This document shows, piece by piece, positions 41,209 through 50,222 of a stretch of 64,000 nt of DNA. The notes under the pieces are model-generated. The model did no database searches. It was not told where the DNA came from and worked only from the letters and a program-made list of their open reading frames with translations. Origin of the DNA: Vibrio diazotrophicus (GTDB taxonomy: Bacteria; Pseudomonadota; Gammaproteobacteria; Enterobacterales; Vibrionaceae); the NCBI RefSeq assembly GCF_038452265.1, contig NZ_CP151843.1, forward strand, positions 1,302,001 to 1,366,000, written 5' to 3'. How positions within the stretch are numbered: position 1 is the stretch's first letter; each line of letters opens with the position of its first letter. The position numbers and the translations under genes are program-made.

Positions 41209-43662
41209 ATGAAACCTACGCAACAGAAAACGTTTGATAAAGCAGCGTTCCAAGCGAACGTAAAGCGTAATCTTACCGCGACATACGCGACCACTGTGGA
41301 ACATGCTTCTAGCCGTTCTTGGTATTTGGCTATGGGTCATGCTCTAGCAGAATTAACAACGTTCGACATGCTTGAAACCGAGCAAGACGAGCGCATCGTT
41401 AATGCTAAAAGCTTGAACTACCTATCTCTTGAGTTCCTGATTGGCCGTTTAACAGGTAACAACCTGATTAGCATGGGCCTTTATGAACAGGTTTCTGAAG
41501 CGATGGCGGAATTGGGCCAAAACTTAACAGATTTGTTGGAAGAAGAGCGCGACCCTTCATTGGGTAACGGTGGTCTTGGTCGTCTTGCTGCGTGTTTCAT
41601 GGACTCATGTGCTGCTCAAGAATACCCAACAGTGGGTTACGGTCTTCACTACGAATACGGCTTATTCAAACAGTCTTTTGAGCAAGGTCATCAGAAAGAA
41701 GCGCCTGATGCTTGGTGTGGTGTAGAAGGTTACCCTTGGGAAATCGCGCGCCCTGAGCTGAAACAAGAAATCGGCTTCTACGGTCACGTTGAAGTGATCC
41801 ATGAGAATGGCAAAGAAGTTCGCAAATGGGTTCCTGGCATGTTAGTGCAAGCGATGCCTTGGGATTTACCAATTGTGGGCTACCAAAGCGATACTGTTTA
41901 TCCACTACGCCTTTGGGAATGTCGTGCCATTGCACCATTCTCACTAGAGAGCTTTAACAACGGTAACTACTTCGAAGCTCAGCACTCTCTGATTGATGCG
42001 GGCAACATTACTAAAGTGCTTTACCCGAACGACAACCATGAGAAAGGTAAAACACTGCGCTTGATGCAACAGTACTTCCACAGTGCGGCATCGGTACGTG
42101 ACATTCTTCGTCGTCATGAAGGTGCTGGTTTTGCACTGGAAGATCTACCGAAGAAAGAGACAATCCAGCTTAACGATACTCACCCAACCATCGCGATCCC
42201 TGAATTAATGCGTATTTTGGTCGATGAGCGTGGCCTATCTTGGGAAGCGGCTTGGGACATCTGTTCTAAGACATTCGCTTACACCAACCACACCTTGTTG
42301 CCAGAAGCATTGGAAACATGGAGCGAGTCTTTGATTCAGCGTCTGCTTCCTCGTCATATGGAAATCATTTACGAGATCAACCATCGCTTTATGCAGGAAG
42401 TTCGCGCGAAATGGCCGGGTGATGTTTCTAAACAACAGAAGCTGTCCATTATTGAAGAAGGCTTCCATCGCATGGTGCGCATGGCAAACCTTTGTGTAGT
42501 GGGTTCTTACGCTGTAAACGGTGTTGCTGCTCTGCACTCAGAGCTAGTAAAACGTGACCTGTTCCCTGAGTTCAACGAGCTGTACCCGAGTCGTCTACAG
42601 AACGTGACCAACGGTATTACACCTCGTCGTTGGCTGAAATTCTGTAACCCAGCTTTGTCTGCATTGATTACTGAGAAAATTGGTGACCAGTGGCCAGCGC
42701 ATCTCGACCAACTAGAATCTATTTCTCAGTTCGCTGGTGATACGAAGTTCCAGAAGCAGTTCATGGCAGTGAAGAAAGAGAACAAAGCGCGTTTGGCTAA
42801 CTGGGTGAAAGAGAACATGGGTATCGAACTTGATACCAATGCGATCTTTGACGTTCAAATCAAACGTCTACACGAATACAAACGTCAGCACCTAAACATG
42901 CTGCACATTCTTTCTCTGTACCACCGCATCATCAACGATCCATCTTTTGATGTGCATCCTCGAGTGGTGTTCTTCGCAGCGAAAGCAGCGCCGGGTTACC
43001 ACCTAGCGAAAGAGATCATTTACGCAATCAACAAGATTGCAGAGAAAGTGAATAACGATCCACGTATCGGTAACAAACTGAAAGTGGTCTTCATTCCTGA
43101 CTACCGTGTAAGCATGGCGGAGATCATCATCCCTGCGGCTGACGTTTCTGAGCAAATCTCTACTGCAGGTAAAGAAGCATCAGGTACTGGCAACATGAAG
43201 ATGGCGCTAAACGGTGCGTTAACTATCGGTACGATGGACGGTGCAAACGTTGAGATTCGTGAAGAAGTGGGTGATGACAACATTTACATCTTCGGTCTGG
43301 ATGTGGATGGCGTAGAGTCACTAAAAGCAAAAGGTTACAACCCTTACGACTACTACAACGCGGATCCATTACTCAAAGCATCAATGGAACTATTGATGTC
43401 AGACGAGTTCACTCCGGGTGAGCCAGCGAAGCTTCGCGCAACTTACGACAGCTTGCTTGATGGTGGCGACCCATACCTTGTTCTTGCTGATTTCGCATCG
43501 TATGTGAAAGCGCATGAAGACATGGATAAGCAATACCGTGATCAGGCGGGTTGGGCGAAGAAGGCAATATTGAACACCGCTCTGGTGGGCAAGTTCAGCT
43601 CTGACCGCAGTATTCGCGATTACGTGAATAATATTTGGCAGCTTGAAGTCGTCAAACGCTAA
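41209..43662 (+). CDS. malP: Maltodextrin/glycogen phosphorylase
   Basis: This 817-residue PLP-dependent phosphorylase releases glucose-1-phosphate from the non-reducing ends of alpha-1,4-glucans. The family runs are clear: LGNGGLGRLAACFMDSCAAQEYP, GLHYEYGLFKQ, NVTNGITPRRWL and QIKRLHEYKRQHLN. The PLP Lys lies in EASGTGNMKMALNGALTIGT near residue 663. It heads malP-malQ, opposite malT, and probably supplies glucose-1-phosphate from maltodextrins. Length and operon favour malP over the housekeeping glgP. A GNRA-loop hairpin without a T run lies between it and malQ. Confidence 0.92.
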   Translation: MKPTQQKTFDKAAFQANVKRNLTATYATTVEHASSRSWYLAMGHALAELTTFDMLETEQDERIVNAKSLNYLSLEFLIGRLTGNNLISMGLYEQVSEAMAELGQNLTDLLEEERDPSLGNGGLGRLAACFMDSCAAQEYPTVGYGLHYEYGLFKQSFEQGHQKEAPDAWCGVEGYPWEIARPELKQEIGFYGHVEVIHENGKEVRKWVPGMLVQAMPWDLPIVGYQSDTVYPLRLWECRAIAPFSLESFNNGNYFEAQHSLIDAGNITKVLYPNDNHEKGKTLRLMQQYFHSAASVRDILRRHEGAGFALEDLPKKETIQLNDTHPTIAIPELMRILVDERGLSWEAAWDICSKTFAYTNHTLLPEALETWSESLIQRLLPRHMEIIYEINHRFMQEVRAKWPGDVSKQQKLSIIEEGFHRMVRMANLCVVGSYAVNGVAALHSELVKRDLFPEFNELYPSRLQNVTNGITPRRWLKFCNPALSALITEKIGDQWPAHLDQLESISQFAGDTKFQKQFMAVKKENKARLANWVKENMGIELDTNAIFDVQIKRLHEYKRQHLNMLHILSLYHRIINDPSFDVHPRVVFFAAKAAPGYHLAKEIIYAINKIAEKVNNDPRIGNKLKVVFIPDYRVSMAEIIIPAADVSEQISTAGKEASGTGNMKMALNGALTIGTMDGANVEIREEVGDDNIYIFGLDVDGVESLKAKGYNPYDYYNADPLLKASMELLMSDEFTPGEPAKLRATYDSLLDGGDPYLVLADFASYVKAHEDMDKQYRDQAGWAKKAILNTALVGKFSSDRSIRDYVNNIWQLEVVKR

Positions 43663-43676
43663 AAAATAGAACCAAA

Positions 43677-43700
43677 CAGCCAAGGCGTAAGCCTTGGCTG
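43677..43700 (+). other. GNRA-loop hairpin between malP and malQ
   Basis: CAGCCAAGGC (43677-43686) pairs perfectly with GCCTTGGCTG (43691-43700) across GTAA, a GNRA tetraloop in the RNA. No T run follows, so it is unlikely to be a simple terminator. It may protect the malP mRNA end or partly attenuate transcription. Confidence 0.5.
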
Positions 43701-43820
43701 AATGGCTTATAACTCTCAACGAACATATGTTCCAGAATGAATAAAAGCCAAATCGACATAGATTAAATAATTACACACCCTACACATTTGAAGGATTATG
43801 CAGTCCCTTCGGAGAGAGCG

Positions 43821-46001
43821 ATGAAAGAACAAAATGCATTAAAACAAGTCGCAGCGATGGCAAAAATTGCCGACAGCTATGTGAGTGCTTGGGGCGATGA
43901 AGCAAAAGTAGAAGACGAGACCATTCGTCGTCTTTTGGCTTCTTTAGGTTATGACACGACCAATGATCAAACCTTATTAAAATCGGCTGAGAAAAAACAC
44001 AAAGCCGATGTGTTGGAAGCGGTATTAGTGATTCGCCAAGGAGAGCCATTAGAGGTGTCTCTTAACCTAGGTTCTAGCGCTCGTGAAAGTGAGTTTGACT
44101 GGCGACTAGAAACCGAACAGGGCGAAGTATTCGAAGGCTATCTGCAATCTCAAATCGTTCGTGATGAGCGTGCAGAAGGTGGCCCGCTAGTATTCTCTTT
44201 GCCGAACGATCTAGCACTGGGTTACCACAAGCTGTTTGTTTCTCGCAAGCGTCGTAAAGCGCCGTATGAGATGACGGTTATTGTGACGCCAACAGCGTGT
44301 TTCAAACAACCTGCTCTGGAAAAAGGCAAGAAGCTTTGGGGACCAAGTGTTCAGCTTTACACTTTGCGCACTCAGCACAACTGGGGTATCGGTGATTTTG
44401 GTGACTTGAAACAGTTGGTTGCAGATATCGCATCTCGTGGTGGTGATTTTGTCGGTTTGAACCCAATCCATTCTCTGTTCCCAGCGAACCCAGAAGGGGC
44501 GAGCCCATACAGCCCGTCTTCTCGTCGTTGGTTGAACATTCTTTATATTGATGTGAGCTCAGTACCAGAGTTCGCACTAAGTGGTGAAGCACAGCAAAAA
44601 GTGGGCAGTGCTGAGTTCCAACAACGTCTGCAAAAAGCACGTGAATCGCATTGGGTGAACTACACCGAAGTCGCGCAAATGAAAATGAGCGTACTGCCAT
44701 TGTTGTTCACTGAATTTAAAGCCCGTCATTTGGATAAAAACACAGACCGTGCTCGTGCGTTCCTAGACTTTGTGGAAGAGGGCGGTGATAGCCTGTTGCA
44801 CCAAGCAACCTTTGATGCGCTGCACGCACAATTACATGCAGAAGACAGCAATGTTTGGGGCTGGCCTGTTTTCCCTGAAAAATACCGTCGTTTTGAAAAT
44901 CCAGCGGTACAAACTTTTATTGAAGACAACCAAGATGACGTACATCTTTACATGTACCTACAGTGGGTTGCTGACACGCAAATCAACGAAGCTCAGGCGC
45001 TTGCTGAAGAAAAAGGCATGGCGGTTGGCTTATACCGTGACTTAGCAGTAGGTGTTGCGGATTCTGGCTCTGAAACATGGGCGGATGAAGGTAACCTGAT
45101 TCTGGATGCGAGCATTGGCGCGCCACCGGATGTTCTTGGTCCACTAGGTCAGAACTGGGGCTTACCACCACTCAACCCACAAGTGCTGCAAGCGACTGGC
45201 TATGATGCTTATATCAAGTTATTGCGTGCCAACATGAAACATTGTGGTTCTCTGCGTATCGACCACGTACTTGGTTTATTGCGTCTGTGGTGGATTCCAA
45301 AAGGTGAAAACGCGACCAAAGGTGCGTACATCTACTACCCAGTGAAAGACATGTTAGCGATTCTTGCGCTGGAATCTCACCGTCACCAATGCAGTGTGAT
45401 CGGTGAAGACTTAGGTACTGTACCGGACGAAATCGTGGATCTGCTTCGTGATGCGGGTGTCCACTCATACAAAGTTTTCTTCTTCGAAACATCTAAAGAA
45501 GACGGCGGCTTTATTTCTCCTGCTCACTATGCGCCTCAATCCATGGCGGCTTTGTGTACGCACGATATGCCGACTCTGCGTGGTTTCTGGCACTGTGCTG
45601 ACCTGAAAATGGGTAGCGAAATTGGCTTGTATCCAGACAAAGAACAACTGGCAGAGCTGTTTGAGGATCGTTTGAAGTGCAAACAAGGCATTTTGGACTC
45701 TGTGGCTTGGCATGGTTACTTGCCTGAAGGCGTAGGTCGTGATGCAAGTCTGGTTCCTATGGATTCATACCTGAGTGAAGCATTGCAACTGCATGTTGCG
45801 GCAGGTTCGTCAGGCCTACTCAGTATTCAGCTTGAAGACTGGTTAGAAATGGATAATCCTGTCAACATTCCGGGAACCGTTGATGAGTATCCAAACTGGC
45901 GTCGTAAGTTGTCGATGAATTTGGATGAAATCTTCGCCCGCGAAGATGTGAACCGAATTTCAGCACGTTTAACGGAAACGCGTGCGAAAGCCAGTCAGTA
46001 A
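43821..46001 (+). CDS. malQ: 4-alpha-glucanotransferase (amylomaltase)
   Basis: MalQ is a GH77 enzyme that moves maltodextrin units between chains and frees glucose. I chose the ATG at 43821 with GGAGAG 5-10 bp upstream, giving 726 residues; the frame also opens at a TTG at 43788. The catalytic motifs are in place: LRIDHVLGLLRLWWIP (nucleophile Asp near 480), IGEDLGTVPDEI (acid/base Glu near 530) and THDMPTLRGFW (third Asp near 580). An N-terminal extension of about 160 residues precedes the barrel, as in other gammaproteobacterial MalQ. It works with malP on imported maltodextrins. Confidence 0.93.
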   Translation: MKEQNALKQVAAMAKIADSYVSAWGDEAKVEDETIRRLLASLGYDTTNDQTLLKSAEKKHKADVLEAVLVIRQGEPLEVSLNLGSSARESEFDWRLETEQGEVFEGYLQSQIVRDERAEGGPLVFSLPNDLALGYHKLFVSRKRRKAPYEMTVIVTPTACFKQPALEKGKKLWGPSVQLYTLRTQHNWGIGDFGDLKQLVADIASRGGDFVGLNPIHSLFPANPEGASPYSPSSRRWLNILYIDVSSVPEFALSGEAQQKVGSAEFQQRLQKARESHWVNYTEVAQMKMSVLPLLFTEFKARHLDKNTDRARAFLDFVEEGGDSLLHQATFDALHAQLHAEDSNVWGWPVFPEKYRRFENPAVQTFIEDNQDDVHLYMYLQWVADTQINEAQALAEEKGMAVGLYRDLAVGVADSGSETWADEGNLILDASIGAPPDVLGPLGQNWGLPPLNPQVLQATGYDAYIKLLRANMKHCGSLRIDHVLGLLRLWWIPKGENATKGAYIYYPVKDMLAILALESHRHQCSVIGEDLGTVPDEIVDLLRDAGVHSYKVFFFETSKEDGGFISPAHYAPQSMAALCTHDMPTLRGFWHCADLKMGSEIGLYPDKEQLAELFEDRLKCKQGILDSVAWHGYLPEGVGRDASLVPMDSYLSEALQLHVAAGSSGLLSIQLEDWLEMDNPVNIPGTVDEYPNWRRKLSMNLDEIFAREDVNRISARLTETRAKASQ

Positions 46002-46110
46002 TCGAGCAAGCACTCAGAGGGAAATTAGTGAATTCTTATATTTACACCAAGAAGTTTAAGTTAGGTCACTCTATACCCCTTTTGAGTTCGGTAAGATGAA
46101 CTTACGCTAG

Positions 46111-46142
46111 TATGCCCGCCAATGTAGCGGGCATTTTTATTT
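46111..46142 (+). terminator. Terminator between malQ and glgB
   Basis: ATGCCCGC (46112-46119) pairs with GCGGGCAT (46127-46134) across AATGTA-type loop bases, followed by TTTTATTT. It lies only 25 bp before the glgB start codon, with no room for a promoter in between. Confidence 0.85.
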
Positions 46143-46166
46143 CTCTGTTGCGCTGGGAGAAGAGTA

Positions 46167-48353
46167 TTGAAAAAAGCTAAAAAGCCTTCGAAAACACAAG
46201 TTGCCTATAACCAGCTTTCTCACGCTGGTTTTGCTGATCCATTTGCATTTTTAGGTCCGTTTATTTCTTCTTTTCAAGGAGCACTCCGAGTATGGATGCC
46301 GGGTGCTGATAAAGTAGAATTGCTGGTGGAAGGAGAGCCGAGAGTGGCTCTTGAAAGAGAAACCGATGCTGGTTTTGTTCTTAAATCAGACAGAGACCTT
46401 CGCTTCACCCATTATTCCCTTGCGATTGACTGGGCGGGTACAGAGCAAATAGTCGATGACCCTTACCAGTACCATGAAATTTATGCCGAATATGATGACC
46501 TGCATACTCCGAAAGAGATGTATCGTCATATGGGCTCACAGTTCGTCACGTTAGAACGCGATGGTAAGCAGATCTCAGGTATTCGTTTCCTTGTTTATGC
46601 GCCTCACGCTTCGGCGTGTAGTCTGGTTGGCTCATTTAACCAGTGGGACGGCCGTCGCCATCCGATGCAACGTTTAGATTATGGCATCTGGGGGCTGTTT
46701 ATTCCGGGTCTGGAAGAGGGCGTTCAATACAAATTTGAACTGAAAGGACCACATGGTGAAGGTTTACCTCATAAGGCTGACCCTTGGGGATTCTACGCGG
46801 AGCAACACCCTTCTTTTGCCTCTGTGACTTATGATCATAGCCGTTACCAATGGCAAGACAGTGAATGGCAACATCGCCCTGTAACGCAAAAGCGAAAAGA
46901 AGCGCTCTCTTTTTATGAACTGCATGCAGGCTCATGGAAACGTGGTGAGAATGGAGGCTTCCTCAATTATCGCGAGTTAGCACAGCATTTGATTCCGTAT
47001 TTGGTTGATATGGGATACACCCATGTAGAGCTTATGCCGGTTTCTGAACATCCATTTTATGGCTCTTGGGGTTATCAACCTGTAGGTTTGTTTGCACCAA
47101 CCAGTCGTTATGGCTCACCGGATGATTTCAAATACTTCGTTGATATGTGTCATCAGGCTGGTATTGGTGTGGTTCTTGATTGGGTTCCAGCACACTTCCC
47201 GTCGGATGATCATGGTTTGGCGAACTTCGATGGTACGCCGCTGTTCCATGACCCTGATCCGCGTCGTGGCTGGCATCAGGACTGGAACTCATATATCTAC
47301 GATGTTGGACGTGAACATGTGCGTCGTTTTCTAGTTTCCAATGCGCTGTATTGGTTCGATATGTTCCATATTGACGGTATTCGCGTGGATGCTGTGGCGT
47401 CGATGCTTTATCTCGACTATTCACGCAGTCACGATCAGTGGATTCCAAACGTTGATGGTGGCCGTGAAAACTATGATGCCATCGCAACTTTTAAGTGGAT
47501 GAATGAAGAGGTTTATAAATACTTCCCGAATGCGATGACCATTGCTGAAGAGTCCACAGCCTTTCCGGGTGTGTCAGCGCCAACCTTTATGGGCGGCTTA
47601 GGCTTTGGTTTCAAGTGGAACATGGGTTGGATGCACGACAGTCTTTCGTACATCAAAGAAGATCCGGTACATCGTAAATATCACCACAACACGTTAACTT
47701 TCCCGCTGATTTACGCATTCAGTGAGAACTATGTGTTGTCTTTGTCTCACGATGAGGTGGTTTACGGTAAACAGTCTTTGATCTACAAGATGCCGGGCGA
47801 TGAGTGGCAGCAGACGGCGAATATGCGTGCCTATTTTGGTTATATGTATGCGCAGCCGGGTAAGAAACTCAACTTCATGGGCTCTGAATTTGGTCAGACG
47901 GCAGAGTGGAATCATGATAATCAACTACAGTGGTTCCTAACCGCATTCGATCGCCACCGTGGTATCCAAAGTTTAGTTCGCGACCTGAATCATCTGTATA
48001 AGAACGAACCTGCGTTGCATGAGCGTGATTGTGAACCATCCGGCTTTGAATGGCGTTTGCAAGATGCTGCGGACATTAGCGTGATTGCTCATGAGCGTAT
48101 CAGTGATAAGGGCGAGAGAATCTTAGCGATTACCAACTTTACGCCAGTACCGCATGAACACTTCCGTTTAGGGGTGCCTAACGAGGGACGCTATGAGTTG
48201 CTGCTTAATACGGATAGCGGTCATTATTCTGGCAGCGATTTTGAAACGGTCACAGTTGCTGAAACTGAACGAGTAAAAAGCGAAGGCTTAGATCAGTCTC
48301 TGTTGGTGCGTTTACCGCCACTTTCGACCCTGTTCTACAAGCTAAAATCGTAA
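46167..48353 (+). CDS. glgB: 1,4-alpha-glucan branching enzyme
   Basis: GlgB is a GH13/CBM48 enzyme that makes the alpha-1,6 branches of glycogen. The 728-residue product starts at a TTG (46167) with GGGAGAAGAG upstream; the next in-frame ATG is deep inside the N-terminal domain, so TTG is the real start. The order is N1 domain, CBM48 (FLVYAPHASACSLVGSFNQWDG) and catalytic barrel: VLDWVPAHFPSDDHGLANFDG, IRVDAVASMLYLDYSR (nucleophile near 408), IAEESTAFPGVS (Glu near 460), LSLSHDEVVYGKQSL. It lies after malQ, so glycogen branching and maltodextrin breakdown share the locus. A terminator precedes its start, implying read-through or a leader promoter. Confidence 0.94.
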   Translation: MKKAKKPSKTQVAYNQLSHAGFADPFAFLGPFISSFQGALRVWMPGADKVELLVEGEPRVALERETDAGFVLKSDRDLRFTHYSLAIDWAGTEQIVDDPYQYHEIYAEYDDLHTPKEMYRHMGSQFVTLERDGKQISGIRFLVYAPHASACSLVGSFNQWDGRRHPMQRLDYGIWGLFIPGLEEGVQYKFELKGPHGEGLPHKADPWGFYAEQHPSFASVTYDHSRYQWQDSEWQHRPVTQKRKEALSFYELHAGSWKRGENGGFLNYRELAQHLIPYLVDMGYTHVELMPVSEHPFYGSWGYQPVGLFAPTSRYGSPDDFKYFVDMCHQAGIGVVLDWVPAHFPSDDHGLANFDGTPLFHDPDPRRGWHQDWNSYIYDVGREHVRRFLVSNALYWFDMFHIDGIRVDAVASMLYLDYSRSHDQWIPNVDGGRENYDAIATFKWMNEEVYKYFPNAMTIAEESTAFPGVSAPTFMGGLGFGFKWNMGWMHDSLSYIKEDPVHRKYHHNTLTFPLIYAFSENYVLSLSHDEVVYGKQSLIYKMPGDEWQQTANMRAYFGYMYAQPGKKLNFMGSEFGQTAEWNHDNQLQWFLTAFDRHRGIQSLVRDLNHLYKNEPALHERDCEPSGFEWRLQDAADISVIAHERISDKGERILAITNFTPVPHEHFRLGVPNEGRYELLLNTDSGHYSGSDFETVTVAETERVKSEGLDQSLLVRLPPLSTLFYKLKS

Positions 48354-48370
48354 TAAATACTGAGAAAAGC

Positions 48371-48406
48371 AAGCCCCGATTTACACTATAAATCGGGGCT
48401 TTTTTA
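48371..48406. terminator. Bidirectional terminator between glgB and the START-domain gene
   Basis: AGCCCCGATTTA (48372-48383) pairs perfectly with TAAATCGGGGCT (48389-48400) across CACTA, followed by a T run. It serves two convergent genes. The palindrome includes a one-mismatch parS2-like core. Confidence 0.9.
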
Positions 48407-48418
48407 TCGCTTCAACAA

Positions 48419-49060
48419 TCACTCATTGATGCTAGGATGCTGCCGATTTTGGTATTGAGGCAACTGAGCTTTAAGCGCTTCAAAAGTGTTGAAAGCACTC
48501 GAAACAGAAAGTTGATTTGCCAGCCAGTCAGGCAGGAAACCACCCGGATCTGCGTACGCAGTGTAATCGATATGAGTCAAGCCATTGGTGAGCTTTTCTA
48601 AAGTCCAATCCGCCTGAACGGATTTTATCCGAACGTAGCCTTTTTGTTCTGGGTATTGGTCTGCCGCGTCTTTGATTTCCAGTCTAAACGCACCATTATC
48701 AACTTGGTATTTTGAGTACGTCACCATATCCCTGTCTCGGGCAGGCCATGGGGCAGAGAACTGGGTATAGACGATGTTTTCGTTGGGCGAAATCTGCTTC
48801 AATACTTTGCTGCTGCTGACTTTATCCAACCAGTTGGGCAGGTTATCACTGTCTTCCAGCAGAACTAAGAACGCTTGATAAGTGGTGGGAGCAAACATCT
48901 GTGCGCGGATTTCGACCAAGCCTCCTTGATGTTCACGAATGTGAATTCGAATGCCGTCTTCGCTTTTTGCGAGTTTCCATGGCATGTCGGTGTTGTCACT
49001 GTTCGCCCAAACCAGACTTTGAGCGAAAAGTAGCGATAAAGTGATTGCGCGCGTAAACAT
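48419..49060 (-). CDS. START-domain lipid-binding-type periplasmic protein
   Basis: This 213-residue protein starts with a signal peptide (MFTRAITLSLLFAQSLVWA). A START-type fold (STAR-related lipid transfer) fills the rest: SEDGIRIHIREHQGG, LPNWLDKVSSSKVLKQI, ENIVYTQFSAPWPARDRDMV (the family's WP-ARD motif) and DPGGFLPDWLANQLSVSSAFNTFEALK. Such bacterial secreted START proteins may bind a lipid or hydrophobic ligand. It lies 7 bp after the acyltransferase gene on the same strand, so the two are probably co-transcribed and could act together on a lipid, which is inference. The start ATG is at 49060. Confidence 0.8.
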   Translation of the reverse strand: MFTRAITLSLLFAQSLVWANSDNTDMPWKLAKSEDGIRIHIREHQGGLVEIRAQMFAPTTYQAFLVLLEDSDNLPNWLDKVSSSKVLKQISPNENIVYTQFSAPWPARDRDMVTYSKYQVDNGAFRLEIKDAADQYPEQKGYVRIKSVQADWTLEKLTNGLTHIDYTAYADPGGFLPDWLANQLSVSSAFNTFEALKAQLPQYQNRQHPSINE

Positions 49061-49067
49061 AAAGCTC

Positions 49068-50093
49068 CTATCTAAACAGTATCCTCCTGAGAGGAGTACG
49101 CTCGATTCCTTTCACTAAGAGTAGAGTGATAATCGTCGTTCCTGCAAACAGCGTGATGTCTCTGTCCCAGCTGCTTTGTTGTAACAGCCCAGAAATGTTC
49201 ATCACAATGATCGCAACCAGTAAGTGGCTAACATAGATGCCTAATACGCTGCTAGCGTAAGACTGTATCCACGCTGCACTTCCCCAGTTGGGTTTTGCTA
49301 ACAGAACAAATAAAGTTCCAACGCCCCATAATACGGTGCCGAACAGGTAATCGTTGTAGCTAAACACTTGTCCATGTTGGTGTAATCCATACGCTTCAGC
49401 AAAATGCAAAGCCATTCCTGATAGCGCCAATAACGATGCCATTTTTATGTTACAGGCGATACTGTGTTCGCGTATCACATAACCAATAGTCACCATCAAA
49501 GTACTAAAGAACGGACCATTACGGGTAAAAAATGGTGCTTCCAATTCCGTCACTACATTGTAGCTTCCCGCCAATACACCGTAGATGTAAAGCATGGCCG
49601 CGACTGGAATGATCCACTTTGACATATTCCAGCGAACTAAAGCAGCAATAATTGCTATCGCCATAATCAATGAAGGTATAAACCATAGGTGCACTAAGCC
49701 GCCTTCGAGCAGAGAGTTCACAGGAGTCATCAGCAGATAGTCCCAGTAACTCATACGTTCTGCGAGGTAACCTTTTTCTGCAACATCAGCAAAGTTAAAA
49801 GGCATCAGCAGGCTGAAAAAGCTCCAAACCAGCCAAATACGAACCAGTGGCAGAGAATATCGTTTCACTGTCTCGAAAGGCGTCGCGTTTAGCTTAGGTT
49901 GTATGAGGTAGCCTGATATCAAGAAGAACAGCGGAACTGCAAAGCGAGTGGCTTGATTAAACAGATACGCAAGCCAGGGTTCATCATTGTAAAAGGTATG
50001 AGTGGTAAATAACTGGCAGTGAAGGCCAATAATAGCGAGCATAGCCACGGTTCTTCCGAACTCTAGGCTCTTGATTTTATTTATCGAAGACAT
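49068..50093 (-). CDS. Acyltransferase_3 family membrane O-acyltransferase
   Basis: This 341-residue multi-pass membrane protein has about ten helices and the acyltransferase_3 opening: KIKSLEFGRTVAMLAIIGLHCQLFTTH. The catalytic His is in LAIIGLHCQLF near residue 24, and a conserved Arg region RFAVPLFFLISGYLI lies near 50. Relatives O-acetylate surface polysaccharides (WecH, OafB-type) or osmoregulated glucans; the acceptor is unknown. There is no polysaccharide cluster nearby. It is followed by the START-domain gene at 7 bp. Confidence 0.8.
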   Translation of the reverse strand: MSSINKIKSLEFGRTVAMLAIIGLHCQLFTTHTFYNDEPWLAYLFNQATRFAVPLFFLISGYLIQPKLNATPFETVKRYSLPLVRIWLVWSFFSLLMPFNFADVAEKGYLAERMSYWDYLLMTPVNSLLEGGLVHLWFIPSLIMAIAIIAALVRWNMSKWIIPVAAMLYIYGVLAGSYNVVTELEAPFFTRNGPFFSTLMVTIGYVIREHSIACNIKMASLLALSGMALHFAEAYGLHQHGQVFSYNDYLFGTVLWGVGTLFVLLAKPNWGSAAWIQSYASSVLGIYVSHLLVAIIVMNISGLLQQSSWDRDITLFAGTTIITLLLVKGIERTPLRRILFR

Positions 50094-50222
50094 AAGTACT
50101 TACACAGAAAAAAGGAAAGCGAGAACAATACTGGATATGCAACTCATCTCTTTCGACTCACATCAATAAATTAGAGCTTGGTACGAACGATGGCTCTGAT
50201 ATGTGAACTGGATACGGCTCTG

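Noticed and set aside
44302..44700. 132-codon frame antisense to malQ
   Set aside because: It lies opposite conserved GH77 sequence with no ribosome-binding site or homology that I recognise.
47128..47487. 119-codon frame antisense to glgB
   Set aside because: It is a shadow of a strongly conserved gene. The translation is low in hydrophobic structure and has no start signals.
48380..48392. parS2-like TTTACACTATAAA
   Set aside because: One arm is TATAAA instead of TGTAAA, and it is fully explained as the loop-side part of a 12-bp terminator stem.
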